A stretch of DNA of 64,000 nucleotides from Nostoc edaphicum CCNP1411 (GTDB lineage: Bacteria > Cyanobacteriota > Cyanobacteriia > Cyanobacteriales > Nostocaceae): positions 2,418,001-2,482,000 of the forward strand of contig NZ_CP054698.1 of the NCBI RefSeq assembly GCF_014023275.1, read 5' to 3'. A model generated the notes under the pieces. That model did no database searches. It was not told where the DNA came from and was given only the letters and a program-made list of their open reading frames with translations. The position numbers were made by a program, and so were the translations under genes. Of this stretch, positions 18,201 through 26,384 are shown piece by piece. The first letter of the stretch is position 1, and every line of letters starts with the position of its first letter.

Positions 18201-20636
18201 ACTGCTAGCTTGGCTAATGGTCAATTGCGGATTGGCGATAGCAACATCGCCCTCAGTGGAAATGTGCAAACAGGGAATGACCCGCAATTTCAATTCCAAG
18301 CTAATTTTGGTCAAACCAGAATTGAGAGACTTTTACAAGCATTCAATATCTTCGACTTTCAAGACCTTGGTACTGGGTTGCAGCCACCGACATTAGCAGG
18401 AGCAGAGGCACTTAACACCGAGTCTATCAGTTTGCCCGATGCAGATTTGAAAACACAGTTAGCATATTTCTCAAAAATTACAGCATCCATAGCACAACAA
18501 CGGCAAGAAGAGACACAAGAAACTTCATCTTTGCCCAGCCTTGCAGAATTAACAGGTGCTTTGAGTGGAGCAATTACAGCTAGTGGCTCATTAAAATCTG
18601 GGTTGAACGTCGGCTTTAATTTTCAAGGTGCTAATTGGCAATGGGGAGATTATTCAATTAATCAAGTAGTTGCTCAAGGCAGTTTTGCCGATGGAATTGT
18701 TACACTTTCGCCCTTAAGTGTTGGAATTAATCAAGGACTAATAGCGTTTTCGGGACAGTTAGGAACTGAGCAACTATCTGGAAACTTAAATGTAGCAAGT
18801 TTACCTTTATCACTTTTAGAGCCTTTCATTGAACAATACCCCGTAGATATCACTGGTAATGTAAATGCTGATGCCACATTAGCAGGTACTTTACAAGACC
18901 CTAGTGTGAAAGGGGAAGTGGCATTAACAAATGCGACTCTTAACAAACAACCTGTGCAAACAGGACAAGTGAACTTTGATTACAACAATGCTCGTTTGAA
19001 TTTTGACAGTACCTTATTAGTGACAGGAACCCAGCCAGTTGTCATTACAGGTAGCGTACCTGCTCCGTTACCTTTTGCCGAAGTGCAACCCGATAGCAAT
19101 CAAATCAGCATCAACGCCAATGTGAACAATGAAGGATTGGCATTATTAAACCTGTTTACCAACAATCAAGTCGCTTGGGTAGACGGTCAAGGACAAGTAG
19201 ATTTAAATGTTCAAGGTACTTTAGAAGAACCGATTATTAACGGCAATGCCACACTTAATAATGCAACTTTTCGCGCTGAAGCTTTATCTGAACCTTTAAC
19301 GAATGTCACAGGAACAGCGCAATTTAATGGTAATACTGTGAATGTTGAAAGTATCCAAGGTACTTACAACGAAGGGCAAATAAATGTATCAGGCATCCTG
19401 CCGATTTTTGAGCCTCAGCAAGCAGCAAATCCTCTCACAGTCTCAATAGCAGACAAACTCGACTTTGAAATTGCCGGACTGTATGAAGGCGGTGTCGGCG
19501 GCGATATCGTAATTCGCGGAACAGCGTTAAAACCTGTAATTGGTGGAGATATTCGACTGAGTGATGGTCAGGTGATTATTGGAAGTTCGGCTACTGCTGA
19601 GAAAACAGCAGCAGCGACAGCAGAGGCTAATACTAATGTCATAAATAGAGAAGGGGTTAACCCTAACCTCAAACCTACACCAGAGAATAGCGCTGAACCA
19701 GTAGCTACGCCAGAAAGTAGCACTAGCGCAGTAACTCCACCCAATTTACCTATAGAGTTTGCAGATTTAAAATTGACTTTAGACGACGATGTTCGTGTTA
19801 CCAGTCAGTCTCTACTCGACTTTGTACCAGGAGGAGCCGCTTTTAGTCAGCCGATATTGAGCTTTGACGCAAGAGGCGACTTAACCATTAATGGAACATT
19901 AGCCAAGCCGCTTCCTGAAGGAGTCATTCGCTTGACAGGAGGACGACTGAGCATATTTTCCACTGAATTTACCTTAGCGCGGGGCTTCGACCACACCGCG
20001 CAGTTTATTCCCAGTCAAGGACTTGACCCAAATCTGGATGTCCGACTGATTGCAATTGTTCCGGAAGCATCAGCAAGGAACAGTCGAATATTGGAATCAC
20101 CATTGTCTGCTGAAATTAGTGATGTTTCTGTAAACAATTTTGGGACTTTACGTAGCGTTCGCGTTCAAGCCAGGGTGGACGGGCCAGCTAGTAGATTGGG
20201 CGACAATCTAGAACTTACGAGTGAACCCAATCGTAGTCGAGGAGAAATAGTTGCTCTGTTGGGTGGCTCGATTCTAAGTTCTTTCGGTCAAACAAATGCA
20301 ACCCAAGGGCTGACTAATTTCGCTAGCTCTACCATTTTAGGTGGTTTACAAGGAACAATCACTGCGATCGGACAGGCTGTTGGTTTCAGTGAATTTCGGA
20401 TATTTCCTACTCCATCTACCAACGAAGCATCCAGAAGTTCAATTCTTAATTTATCAGCAGAAGGTGTGTTTGACATCAATAGAAATGTATCTCTTTCTTT
20501 ATCACGTCCTCTTTCTAGCAATGAATCTTTCCTTTACAACGTCCTATATCGAGTCAATGACGAAATTCTGATGCGAGGCTCAAGTAATTTGGGAGATGAA
20601 AACCGATTATTAGTTGAGTATGAAACTCGATTTTAA
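15279..20636 (+). CDS. tamB: TamB-like AsmA-superfamily envelope protein (DUF490)
   Basis: A 1785-residue protein anchored by one N-terminal membrane span (about residues 21-47, LLLLGRTSLALGGVLLVGIG) with the rest periplasmic. After VEQNLQELLGRPVKVGNVER comes a very long, Gln/Asn-rich beta-strand repeat region of the type that forms the lipid-carrying groove of TamB/AsmA proteins. The C-terminal ~400 residues form the conserved TamB domain, including LTGGRLSIFSTEFTLARG and a glycine-rich LLGGSILSSFGQ, and the protein ends in an aromatic (YETRF). It is proposed to move phospholipid to, or help assemble, the outer membrane together with an Omp85 protein; a candidate partner lies at 35124. A Pro/Thr/Ala-rich low-complexity insert is at about residues 1445-1490. 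Confidence 0.9.
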   Translation: MTPSPNSGNNQEPPNRRVWLLLLGRTSLALGGVLLVGIGVGVWWARSYVYKDLAPLVEQNLQELLGRPVKVGNVERFSLSSLRFSSLSIPATPTDSDQVVVKGLEVQFSPLQVLFTRKLGLNVTLVQPNVYIQQEKDDSWVTTQIKAGEGEGFIQIELQTLQIQDGDVELMPFAAPTKPKGSVILDQVGGVARFSEQNQRIGYDINAQLTRGGAVKIVGETQLKAQQTNLQLQAQNLKASDISRLIQLPIALQAGDLNADLGVQIPPKLSEIAVTGTASANQVTAKIPNIPQQVSNFNGRFIFQGQTVTLDNLSTNIGKVPLFANGTINTQTGFNVSAQIKPVSAKNILDTLNVNSTVPANGEIQANIQVLGALQKPVLSGKVSNTKPIQVDRIQFKTINTDFRLNVSETASQLAVSNLNIVPAAGGQITGGGEALLGAKDEVMFSAQADGISGDILARSYGVTLPIAVGNVSAKAQISGSLSKQPLNLNISNVQVTPPAGGQITANGQIQLAPQGQVGVNIQAQGIPGNAIAQGYNISTPLNIGGISANARVSGSLGNPLNVNVARVQANPEVGGQITASGQLQLAPQGRVALNVQAQNLPGDAIARAYNSSPGITIGNVSANTNISGTLSKLQAVARVQAPTATYPTTGRVVVAQQGKNILLPDAVLNVAGGTVRARGQLAQQRWQGVVSTSQIQLNRFSPELRGRLNSNIQLAGTTESFQLADIRAAGQIRLSQGVALLAKPLTAQFQWNGQQIIVENASTPGLSANGAIAIQFPPTGAPEIAGFNLNVLAQNFNLQNTGFEVPGDVAIVGLLDFKGQVTGTPDVPQANGNIRLRNFQVSNLAFDPLLTGNVNFQGGQGASLRLAGQQDRIALNLGADYRPTSFLVQRDEAITTGRTEGDNLLINAQQFPIALIGGFLPNNQLQPLGGQLSGNLVVNLNNYAIAGDVAIAQPRVARVAADEFRGSINYADGTASLANGQLRIGDSNIALSGNVQTGNDPQFQFQANFGQTRIERLLQAFNIFDFQDLGTGLQPPTLAGAEALNTESISLPDADLKTQLAYFSKITASIAQQRQEETQETSSLPSLAELTGALSGAITASGSLKSGLNVGFNFQGANWQWGDYSINQVVAQGSFADGIVTLSPLSVGINQGLIAFSGQLGTEQLSGNLNVASLPLSLLEPFIEQYPVDITGNVNADATLAGTLQDPSVKGEVALTNATLNKQPVQTGQVNFDYNNARLNFDSTLLVTGTQPVVITGSVPAPLPFAEVQPDSNQISINANVNNEGLALLNLFTNNQVAWVDGQGQVDLNVQGTLEEPIINGNATLNNATFRAEALSEPLTNVTGTAQFNGNTVNVESIQGTYNEGQINVSGILPIFEPQQAANPLTVSIADKLDFEIAGLYEGGVGGDIVIRGTALKPVIGGDIRLSDGQVIIGSSATAEKTAAATAEANTNVINREGVNPNLKPTPENSAEPVATPESSTSAVTPPNLPIEFADLKLTLDDDVRVTSQSLLDFVPGGAAFSQPILSFDARGDLTINGTLAKPLPEGVIRLTGGRLSIFSTEFTLARGFDHTAQFIPSQGLDPNLDVRLIAIVPEASARNSRILESPLSAEISDVSVNNFGTLRSVRVQARVDGPASRLGDNLELTSEPNRSRGEIVALLGGSILSSFGQTNATQGLTNFASSTILGGLQGTITAIGQAVGFSEFRIFPTPSTNEASRSSILNLSAEGVFDINRNVSLSLSRPLSSNESFLYNVLYRVNDEILMRGSSNLGDENRLLVEYETRF

Positions 20637-20665
20637 ATTACTGCATTGGCATTGTCAGTCAAGAG

Positions 20666-20684
20666 ACTTGTGTGTACACCGTAG
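20666..20684. repeat. Isolated inner arm of MITE-A
   Basis: ACTTGTGTGTACACCGTAG matches the right inner arm of MITE-A copy 1 exactly. The rest of the element is absent, so this is a remnant or a recombination scar. It abuts MITE-B copy 1. Confidence 0.6.
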
Positions 20685-20701
20685 CCATTGTAGGGAAGGG
20701 G

Positions 20702-20812
20702 CTAGTACCGCAAGGCGGAATTAAAAATTAAAAATTAAAAATTAAAAATGAAGACAGCGTAAGGGTTTTATTGATTGGGAATGGGTGGTTTATTTCCGCC
20801 GTGCTGTACTAG
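20702..20812. mobile_element. MITE-B copy 1: ~111-bp inverted-repeat element
   Basis: CTAGTACCGCAAGGCGGAA at the left pairs with TTCCGCCGTGCTGTACTAG at the right (two mismatches in 19). The interior has four TTAAAAA-type units, then AGACAGCGTAAGGGTTTTAT and GATTGGGAATGGGTGG. A reverse-oriented copy lies at 26991-27088. Both copies end in CTAG. Confidence 0.8.
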
Positions 20813-20861
20813 TGTTTACGTCTGTATTAAACTCAACTGAGAAGCTCTATAATTTCCAGAA

Positions 20862-21824
20862 TTAAATTTTTTCAGATAAAGAAGTCCCAGAACCACCACG
20901 ACGAACTTTAATTAACTCAGCACAGATACTAACTGCAATTTCCTCTGGCGTTAAAGCACCAATATCTAAACCAATTGGTGCATATATTTGATGTAGAAAT
21001 TCCGGTTCGTAACCTTCATTTTGCAGGATTTTGTACACAGTGGTGACTCGTTTATTGCTACCAACCATGCCGATGTATTTTACTGGATGCTTACGTAGCA
21101 AGGGTAAAACGGCTAAATCTTGAAGATAACCTCTAGTAACTAAAGCGATATATAAATTAGTATTTTTCTCTAATATCTCTTGAATTGACGTGATAGGTTC
21201 TGCTAACACCTGCGATGCATCAGGAAATCTTTCTTTTGTGGCAAATTCTGAGCGATCGTCTTGTACAATAACTTGAAAACCTGCTATTTTTGCAACCTGC
21301 GTTAGAGAAACAGCAATATGTCCTGCACCAATAATCAAAAGTGTTGGTGGCGCTAGCAAAGGTTCAATTAATGCTGTGGTGTGTAAAGATGCAATTATCT
21401 CTGTTTTTAGTAGTAAGTAAGGTTTTTCATGTGTATTAAAGGGCGTGATAATTGTTCCAGAACGCCCAGATGTTAAAGTATCTATAATCTGATTAACTAA
21501 ATTTAAGCTTTCACTCCCTGACCATAACTCTAATAATATTTGCATTATGCCACCACAAACGCCTTGAGTTTCTCGTTGCGGTGCGCCAGATAAATCAATT
21601 TCTACAAATTGTTTTTTACCTGTTTGCAGTACTTGCAAAGCTTGCTGATAAACTTTTGCTTCTCCAGCACCACCGCCTATTGTTCCAAATATTTTACCAT
21701 CGGCGCTAATGAACATTTTCGCACCTACTTCTCTGGGTGTGGAACCTTTAATGCTGGTGACGGTAGCTAAAACTACAGGGCTTTTTTTTAAGGTTTTTGC
21801 TAGTTGTTGGTAGAAGTCAAGCAT
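20862..21824 (-). CDS. xdhC: XdhC-family molybdenum cofactor insertion/sulfuration protein
   Basis: A 320-residue protein with the N-terminal XdhC/CoxI domain (VLATVTSIKGSTPREVGAKM, GTIGGGAGEAKV, GVCGGIMQILLE) and the C-terminal Rossmann domain (LLIIGAGHIAVSLTQVAKIAGF, VIVQDDR, YIGMVGSNKRV, YAPIGLDIGALTPEEIAVSI). XdhC proteins hold and help sulfurate the molybdenum cofactor before insertion in xanthine dehydrogenase-type enzymes. It lies 48 bases downstream of the truncated hydroxylase gene on the same strand, so it was probably the last gene of a former xdh operon. With the hydroxylase cut off by an IS, its substrate enzyme may be missing, or encoded elsewhere. Confidence 0.9.
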   Translation of the reverse strand: MLDFYQQLAKTLKKSPVVLATVTSIKGSTPREVGAKMFISADGKIFGTIGGGAGEAKVYQQALQVLQTGKKQFVEIDLSGAPQRETQGVCGGIMQILLELWSGSESLNLVNQIIDTLTSGRSGTIITPFNTHEKPYLLLKTEIIASLHTTALIEPLLAPPTLLIIGAGHIAVSLTQVAKIAGFQVIVQDDRSEFATKERFPDASQVLAEPITSIQEILEKNTNLYIALVTRGYLQDLAVLPLLRKHPVKYIGMVGSNKRVTTVYKILQNEGYEPEFLHQIYAPIGLDIGALTPEEIAVSICAELIKVRRGGSGTSLSEKI

Positions 21825-21872
21825 TGATGATGACGAACAGCAAAGGACACAAAGGAAGAAAAGAGTTTCAGT

Positions 21873-22222
21873 TTAAAAGTTGTTTAGTTTTTGCCAAACC
21901 CTTTCGGGTGTTATGGGGAGTTCGTATAGTCTACAATCTGTCGCGATCGCAGCGCGAATTGCATTTGCTATGGCTGGCGCTGTACAATTGGTGGTGATTT
22001 CCCCAACTCCTTTAGCGCCATAAGGGCCGTGAGGGTCGGCTTGTTCTACTAAAATTACTTCTATTGGTGGCATATCTGCCGCTGTGGGGATGCGATATTC
22101 TCGTAATGTGGGGTTTAAAATACATCCTTGTTTATCAAATAATAGTTCTTCATTTAAAGCATAGCCAATTCCCATTGCTACTCCCCCCATTGCTTGTCCG
22201 TGACAAATTCGCGGATTAATTG
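21873..22222 (-). pseudogene. C-terminal fragment of a xanthine dehydrogenase-type molybdenum hydroxylase large subunit
   Basis: About 116 codons survive, from YPAINPRICHGQAMGGVAMG at the IS junction to the natural stop. MGIGYALNEELLFD, LREYRIPTAADMPP and GPYGAKGVGEITT (with the catalytic Glu of the GxGE motif) are characteristic of the Moco-binding subunit. Full-length relatives are 700 residues or more. The 5' part is removed by the ISAs1-type element whose end starts at 22223, and a stop (TGA at 22233-22235) closes the frame inside the IS. A downstream Met at 22190 could start a fragment but it would lack most of the domain. Confidence 0.85.
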
Positions 22223-22374
22223 CAGGGTAAGCTCATCTAATTTGGTATATTATGAACTTGACAAAAGAGACAAGATAAGGATAAACGACTAGATAAAAAA
22301 TGTACTTGACATCAGAGCAAGATAAGTGAGAAAAATTTAATGCTCTCAAGGAAAAATTTAAAAAATTAAGCTTT

Positions 22375-23719
22375 ATGTCTGTTCGTGCTGCGTCTCGTAG
22401 AGAGGGGTTTAAAACTAAATCTGGTAAAAATCGTCATCAGCCCCAACCTGGACAGGTGGCATCGATTGAAGCTATTCAATAGAGTTTAGTCAAGCATTTT
22501 GAAGAAATCAAAGATCCAAGAGTAGAGCGGACTAAAAAACATCAACTCACAGATATCTTAGTCATTGCAATTCTGGCAGTTATTGGCGGAGCGCAAGGGT
22601 GGGAAGACATCGAAAATTATGGCATCAGCAAGCAACAGTGGTTAGAAGAGTTTTTGGAATTACCAAATGGAATTCCTTCTGATAGCGTAGCGTTAGCGAG
22701 TCTTCGTTCGCTTTTAGCGTCTCGTAGAGAGCGTCTGACACCTTCCGACGGGTATTTGAGTTCATCAATCCAGAAGAATTGAATCGTGGTTTTTTGAGAT
22801 GGGTAGAAACTCTGGTGACAAAGATGGGAGGAGAGATAATTCCCATAGATGGAAAGACAATTAGGGGTTCTTACGACCGAAATCAAGGCGTGGCAGCATT
22901 GCACATGATTAGTGCCTGGGCAAGTGAACAAAATTTGGTATTGGCACAGATGAAAGTGGAAGACAAAACGAATGAGATTACAGCTATTCCCGCATTATTA
23001 GAGTTACTAGATATTACAGGCGCTATTATCACCATTGATGCAATGGGGACACAGACTGAGATTGCCAAAAAGATTATTGATCAAAAAGCAGATTATGTTC
23101 TGGCACTCAAGGCAAATCATCCGACTCTCTACCATCAAATAGAACAATGGTTTCAAACTGCTGCTGCACAGGATTTTCAAGGCATTGATATCAGTTATGA
23201 CCAACGAATTGAAAAAGGACATCATCGCACGGAAATCCGTCAAGTTTGGTCTATTCCAGTTTCTGCCATTGGTGAACTTTATCAACCCAAAATTTGGGCT
23301 GGACTTCAAACCGTGGTTATGGTTGTCCGAGAGCGTCATCTTTGGAACAAAACTACTCGTGATGTTCAATTTTATCTAACTTCTTTACACAGTGATGCTC
23401 AAATTTTAGGTCGAGCTATCCGCAAACATTGGGGCATTGAAAACCAAGCTCACTGGACTCTGGATTGTACTTTTGCTGTTCGCGTAGCGGCTCTGAAAGA
23501 GCGGATTCTTGTCGCATTCGCTCTTTTCACAGTCCCCGGAATTTTGCTCTTTTACGACGCATTGCTCTCAATGCTCTCAATCGTGAACAGACTTACAAAC
23601 GTAGTCTCCGACAAAAAATGAAACGCACTGGTATGGATAACGATTACATGATTCGAGTTCTCAGTTCTTCTTTCATTGACTATACATCAAATTCTTCTCA
23701 GCCCTTATGTCAAGCCTAA
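22375..23719 (+). pseudogene. Broken ISAs1-family transposase
   Basis: Reading across frames recovers the family: HFEEIKDPRVERTKKHQLTDILVIAILAVI, then SDTFRRVFEFINPEELNRGF, GEIIPIDGKTIRGSYDR, ITIDAMGTQTEIAKKI, DYVLALKANHPTLY and HWGIENQAHWTLDCTF (each quoted in part), ending DSCRIRSFHSPRNFALLRR. Lesions: in-frame TAG at 22480-22482; a 56-bp insertion at 22683-22738 shifting the frame; and a second small insertion around 23479-23503 (TTCGCGTAGCGGCTCTGAAA) shifting it again. The normal N-terminus is also replaced by another small repeat (22387-22409). It cannot make active protein. Confidence 0.85.
22683..22738. repeat. 56-bp small repeat inserted in the transposase, with 5-bp duplication
   Basis: TCTGA occurs immediately before the insert (22678-22682) and at its end (22734-22738). 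Removing 56 bp restores the expected IPSDTFRRVF. The body (TAGCGTAGCGTTAGCGAGTC onward, ending CTCGTAGAGAGC) resembles repeats seen elsewhere in the window. This is the pattern of the very small mobile repeats described in Nostoc genomes. Confidence 0.7.
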
Positions 23720-23738
23720 TTGAGATGCTCTTACCCTG

Positions 23739-24079
23739 GGCCTGTTGGCTGGGCTTTTGGAGGTGCAGCTTTAGTTGGTAGTGGAATATTTTTAAAACAT
23801 GAAAATAAGAAAATTGGTAAAGAAGCCAATAGCCGCGCCTTTGAAATTGAAGGTTTGATACCTAAAGTCAACGCATCAAAACAAGAAGTAGAACTTATTG
23901 AGAAGGAAACGATCAGATTAGCTGATCTCATTTCTAGCGAAATCCAATACTTCCAAAATAATGCTCCTAAAGATTACCCAGGATTCAGTCAGCCTTTCAA
24001 AGAAAGACTAGCAGTTTTAATTAATTCTATCCATGCGCTGAGTCAGTCACTCAAAAAAACAGTAAACCTCAAGCTGTAG
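23739..24079 (+). pseudogene. 3' remnant of a membrane-associated coiled-coil protein, cut by the IS
   Basis: The frame from GPVGWAFGGAALVGSGIFLK at the IS junction runs 113 codons to TAG at 24077. It begins with a short hydrophobic glycine-rich segment followed by a long charged helix (KKIGKEANSRAFEIEGLIPK, EVELIEKETIRLADLISSE). Its 5' end is missing: upstream codons (TTG at 23720) lie in the IS inverted repeat. I do not recognise the family. Confidence 0.6.
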
Positions 24080-24181
24080 AAATATTTTGTAAGTTTATAT
24101 TAAGCTACTAACCTTGTTTCGTTGGTAGCTCAATTATTGTGCTAGGTCAACACATGAAAGATTTGGTATATGGATATAAAA

Positions 24182-24213
24182 ATCGGGACTGAGATTTATT
24201 TCTCAGTCCCGAT
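24182..24213 (-). terminator. Intrinsic terminator of ycf35
   Basis: ATCGGGACTGAGA (24182-24194) pairs with TCTCAGTCCCGAT (24201-24213), 13 bp with a 6-base loop. On the minus strand the stem is followed by TTTTTATA, the expected U tract. A second imperfect hairpin (CGGGCTAACC with GGTTAACCCG, 24221-24251) lies between it and the gene end. Confidence 0.8.
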
Positions 24214-24280
24214 AAAAAAGCGGGCTAACCGCTATTTATATGGTTAACCCGTGCAGCTTTGGGAACGCGCAGAGAAATTG

Positions 24281-24631
24281 TTATTGCAATACCAACTTCA
24301 CATTGGCGTTTTGCAGACCGCGCTGTTTTACTTCAGCCAAAGTTTTGTTAACGGCATACTTTTGGTTGATTGAGTTGATCAACTCGGTTTGGTTGTGCTT
24401 TTTAGCAACGCCCCACAAGTCAGCGATTAGGTCAAAAGAACCATCGCTATTGCGAGACCAGCCGAGGTCATATTCGCCTTCCAACACGGCAACGATGTCA
24501 GAACGGACACGCTGACCGTTATAACCACGGACATCAGCTTCAGTCTTTACGCTGATACCGAGGTCGCGCAAAGAAGCTTTGAGGATTTCGGCATCGGTGA
24601 TCTTGGTACGCAGGGTGCTAAAGTGAGACAT
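24281..24631 (-). CDS. ycf35: Ycf35 family protein (DUF1257)
   Basis: A 116-residue protein conserved in cyanobacteria and in some algal plastids: MSHFSTLRTKITDAEILKAS, LRDLGISVKTEADVRGYNGQ, YDLGWSRNSDGSFDLIADLW and KYAVNKTLAEVKQRGLQNAN. ATG 24631 is chosen over the upstream ATG 24670 because GGAGG lies 8 bases before it and the family begins with MSHF. Biochemical function is unknown. It lies ~140 bp downstream of ycf46 in the same direction, and a strong terminator follows. The pairing with ycf46 suggests a shared role, but this is inference. Confidence 0.9.
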   Translation of the reverse strand: MSHFSTLRTKITDAEILKASLRDLGISVKTEADVRGYNGQRVRSDIVAVLEGEYDLGWSRNSDGSFDLIADLWGVAKKHNQTELINSINQKYAVNKTLAEVKQRGLQNANVKLVLQ

Positions 24632-24773
24632 TTGGGTTTCCTCCAATGAGAAGATTGAGAAAAACGACAACGGTTTGTTTTGGGCGAAGCCGCGCTTAAT
24701 TAGGATGCGGCTTTTCTTATAACTGCTAGCATTTTCAGCTAGCCTTTCCCCCTGGGATGGCAGAGGAAAGCTT

Positions 24774-26285
24774 TTAAAACTCCATTCGCTGATATTCAGC
24801 TACGGAGGATGCTGCGGGGCGTGCGCGCTGTCTGGCCCAATCTCTCAGAGCCGTTACTTGTTCTTGCATCGTTCGAGACAGCGGCAATGTTGCCTTCAGT
24901 GCAGCAATAATATCTAGTTGGGTGAACTCCCGATCTTGGGCAAAAGCTTCATACATTGCCGCAACGATCGCTTGCTCAACTTCTGCCCCAGAAAAGCCAT
25001 CAGACATCTTAGCTAGTTGCTCAAGATCAAATCGAGAGATGTCTTCACGGCGTTTCGTCAGGTGGATATTGAAAATATCCTGCCGTTCTTCTGGTGTTGG
25101 CAGATCCACAAAGAAAATTTCATCAAAGCGTCCTTTCCTCAAGAACTCGCCAGGTAAGCGTTCTACACGGTTGGCGGTTGCCATGACAAACACTGGTGAT
25201 TTCTTATCTTGCATCCATGTGAGGAAAGAGCCGAAGATTCTACTTGAAGTCCCCCCATCGGAATCTGAGGAACCTCCACTACCAGCAAAGGATTTATCTA
25301 ATTCATCGATAAACAAAATTGCTGGAGAAATAGATTCTGCTGTTTTCAGGGCGTTTCGCAGATTTGCCTCACTTCGTCCCACCATTGAGCCGTCGTAGAC
25401 TCGCCCCATATCCAACCGCAACAGTGGTAAACCCCACAGCCGGGAAGTAGTTTTGGCAATCAATGACTTACCGCAACCGGGAACACCTAGAATTAACATC
25501 CCCTTTGGTTGAGGCAAACCATACTCTCTGGCTCTTTCTGTGAAAGCGTTAGAGCGTTGCTTGAGCCATCTTTTTAACTCTTCTAAGCCACCTACAGCAT
25601 CAATGGTTTCATCTTCTTCAATGTATTCTAAGATGCCGTTGCGCCGAATTAGCTGCTTTTTCTCAGATAAAACGATATCTACTTCATCTTCCGTCAATCG
25701 CCCTGTTGTTACCTGTGCCTTACGGTAGACTTTCTCAGCTTCATCTTTAGTTAGACCCAAAGCGGCTCTGAGTAGTTTTTCTCTGGCTTCTGTTGTCAGC
25801 CGCCGACCACGATTTTGCTCTATATGGTGAGTTAGTACTTTATTCAACTCAACCATATCTGGCAGGGTAAAGTCGAGAACGACAACTTCCTTTTCCAGTT
25901 CTATAGGCACTTGTTGCATCGGAGACATCAAAACGATGTTCTTCTGCATACCTTTGAAACTAGCGATCGCATCACGCAACGATCTGTTAGTCGCAGGCGC
26001 ATCTATAAAGGGATGTAAATCTTTAAGAATAAATATACTTGGTTCTTTCTGGCGGATGATCCACTCAATCGCCGCCTCTGGGGACACGGTATTATGTTGG
26101 GTGACATTCCGGGGTTGACCATACTCCACAATCCCGTGTGTTACTGTCCAAATAAATACTCGGCGCTGGGGCTTTAACAACTGAGCGATTGTGGAAATTG
26201 CTTGCTCGGCCCTCTCTTCCTCGGAGGTCACAAGGTAGATTAAAGGGTATTGAGCTTGAATTAGGATATTGAGCTCTTCTTTCAT
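24774..26285 (-). CDS. ycf46: Ycf46 AAA+ ATPase
   Basis: A 503-residue AAA+ protein found in cyanobacteria and red-lineage plastids. The N-terminal ~190 residues form a degenerate first AAA-like region (LIYLVTSEEERAEQAISTIA, SIFILKDLHPFID). The second is canonical: Walker A GVPGCGKSLIAKT, Walker B AILFIDELDKSF, sensor FVMATANRVERLP and the arginine finger in LRKGRFDEIFF. The Synechocystis homolog has been linked to photosynthesis and inorganic-carbon acclimation (from memory); the molecular substrate is not known. It is followed by ycf35 and preceded by the small gene at 26385, all on the minus strand. Confidence 0.92.
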   Translation of the reverse strand: MKEELNILIQAQYPLIYLVTSEEERAEQAISTIAQLLKPQRRVFIWTVTHGIVEYGQPRNVTQHNTVSPEAAIEWIIRQKEPSIFILKDLHPFIDAPATNRSLRDAIASFKGMQKNIVLMSPMQQVPIELEKEVVVLDFTLPDMVELNKVLTHHIEQNRGRRLTTEAREKLLRAALGLTKDEAEKVYRKAQVTTGRLTEDEVDIVLSEKKQLIRRNGILEYIEEDETIDAVGGLEELKRWLKQRSNAFTERAREYGLPQPKGMLILGVPGCGKSLIAKTTSRLWGLPLLRLDMGRVYDGSMVGRSEANLRNALKTAESISPAILFIDELDKSFAGSGGSSDSDGGTSSRIFGSFLTWMQDKKSPVFVMATANRVERLPGEFLRKGRFDEIFFVDLPTPEERQDIFNIHLTKRREDISRFDLEQLAKMSDGFSGAEVEQAIVAAMYEAFAQDREFTQLDIIAALKATLPLSRTMQEQVTALRDWARQRARPAASSVAEYQRMEF

Positions 26286-26384
26286 ACTTCGACCTACTTG
26301 AGACCTTATAGAGACAGTAGAGACATTGCTTCTGGTAAAGACAACCGAATCATGAATGAATAATTCATAATTCCTATCTATTAT

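Larger units (their letters stand above)
22223..23738 (+). mobile_element. Degenerate ISAs1-type insertion sequence
   Basis: The ends CAGGGTAAGCTCATCTAATT (left) and the complement of CAGGGTAAGAGCATCTCAAT (right, ending 23738) are imperfect inverted repeats typical of the family. The flanks GGATTAATTG and GGCCTGTTGG show no target duplication, and the genes on the two sides are unrelated, so sequence next to the element was deleted or rearranged after insertion. The transposase is broken at several points. Confidence 0.8.

Noticed and set aside
24221..24251. A riboswitch upstream of the truncated gene at 23739
   Set aside because: The two hairpins at 24182-24251 lie downstream of that gene and have their U tract on the minus strand, so they terminate ycf35.
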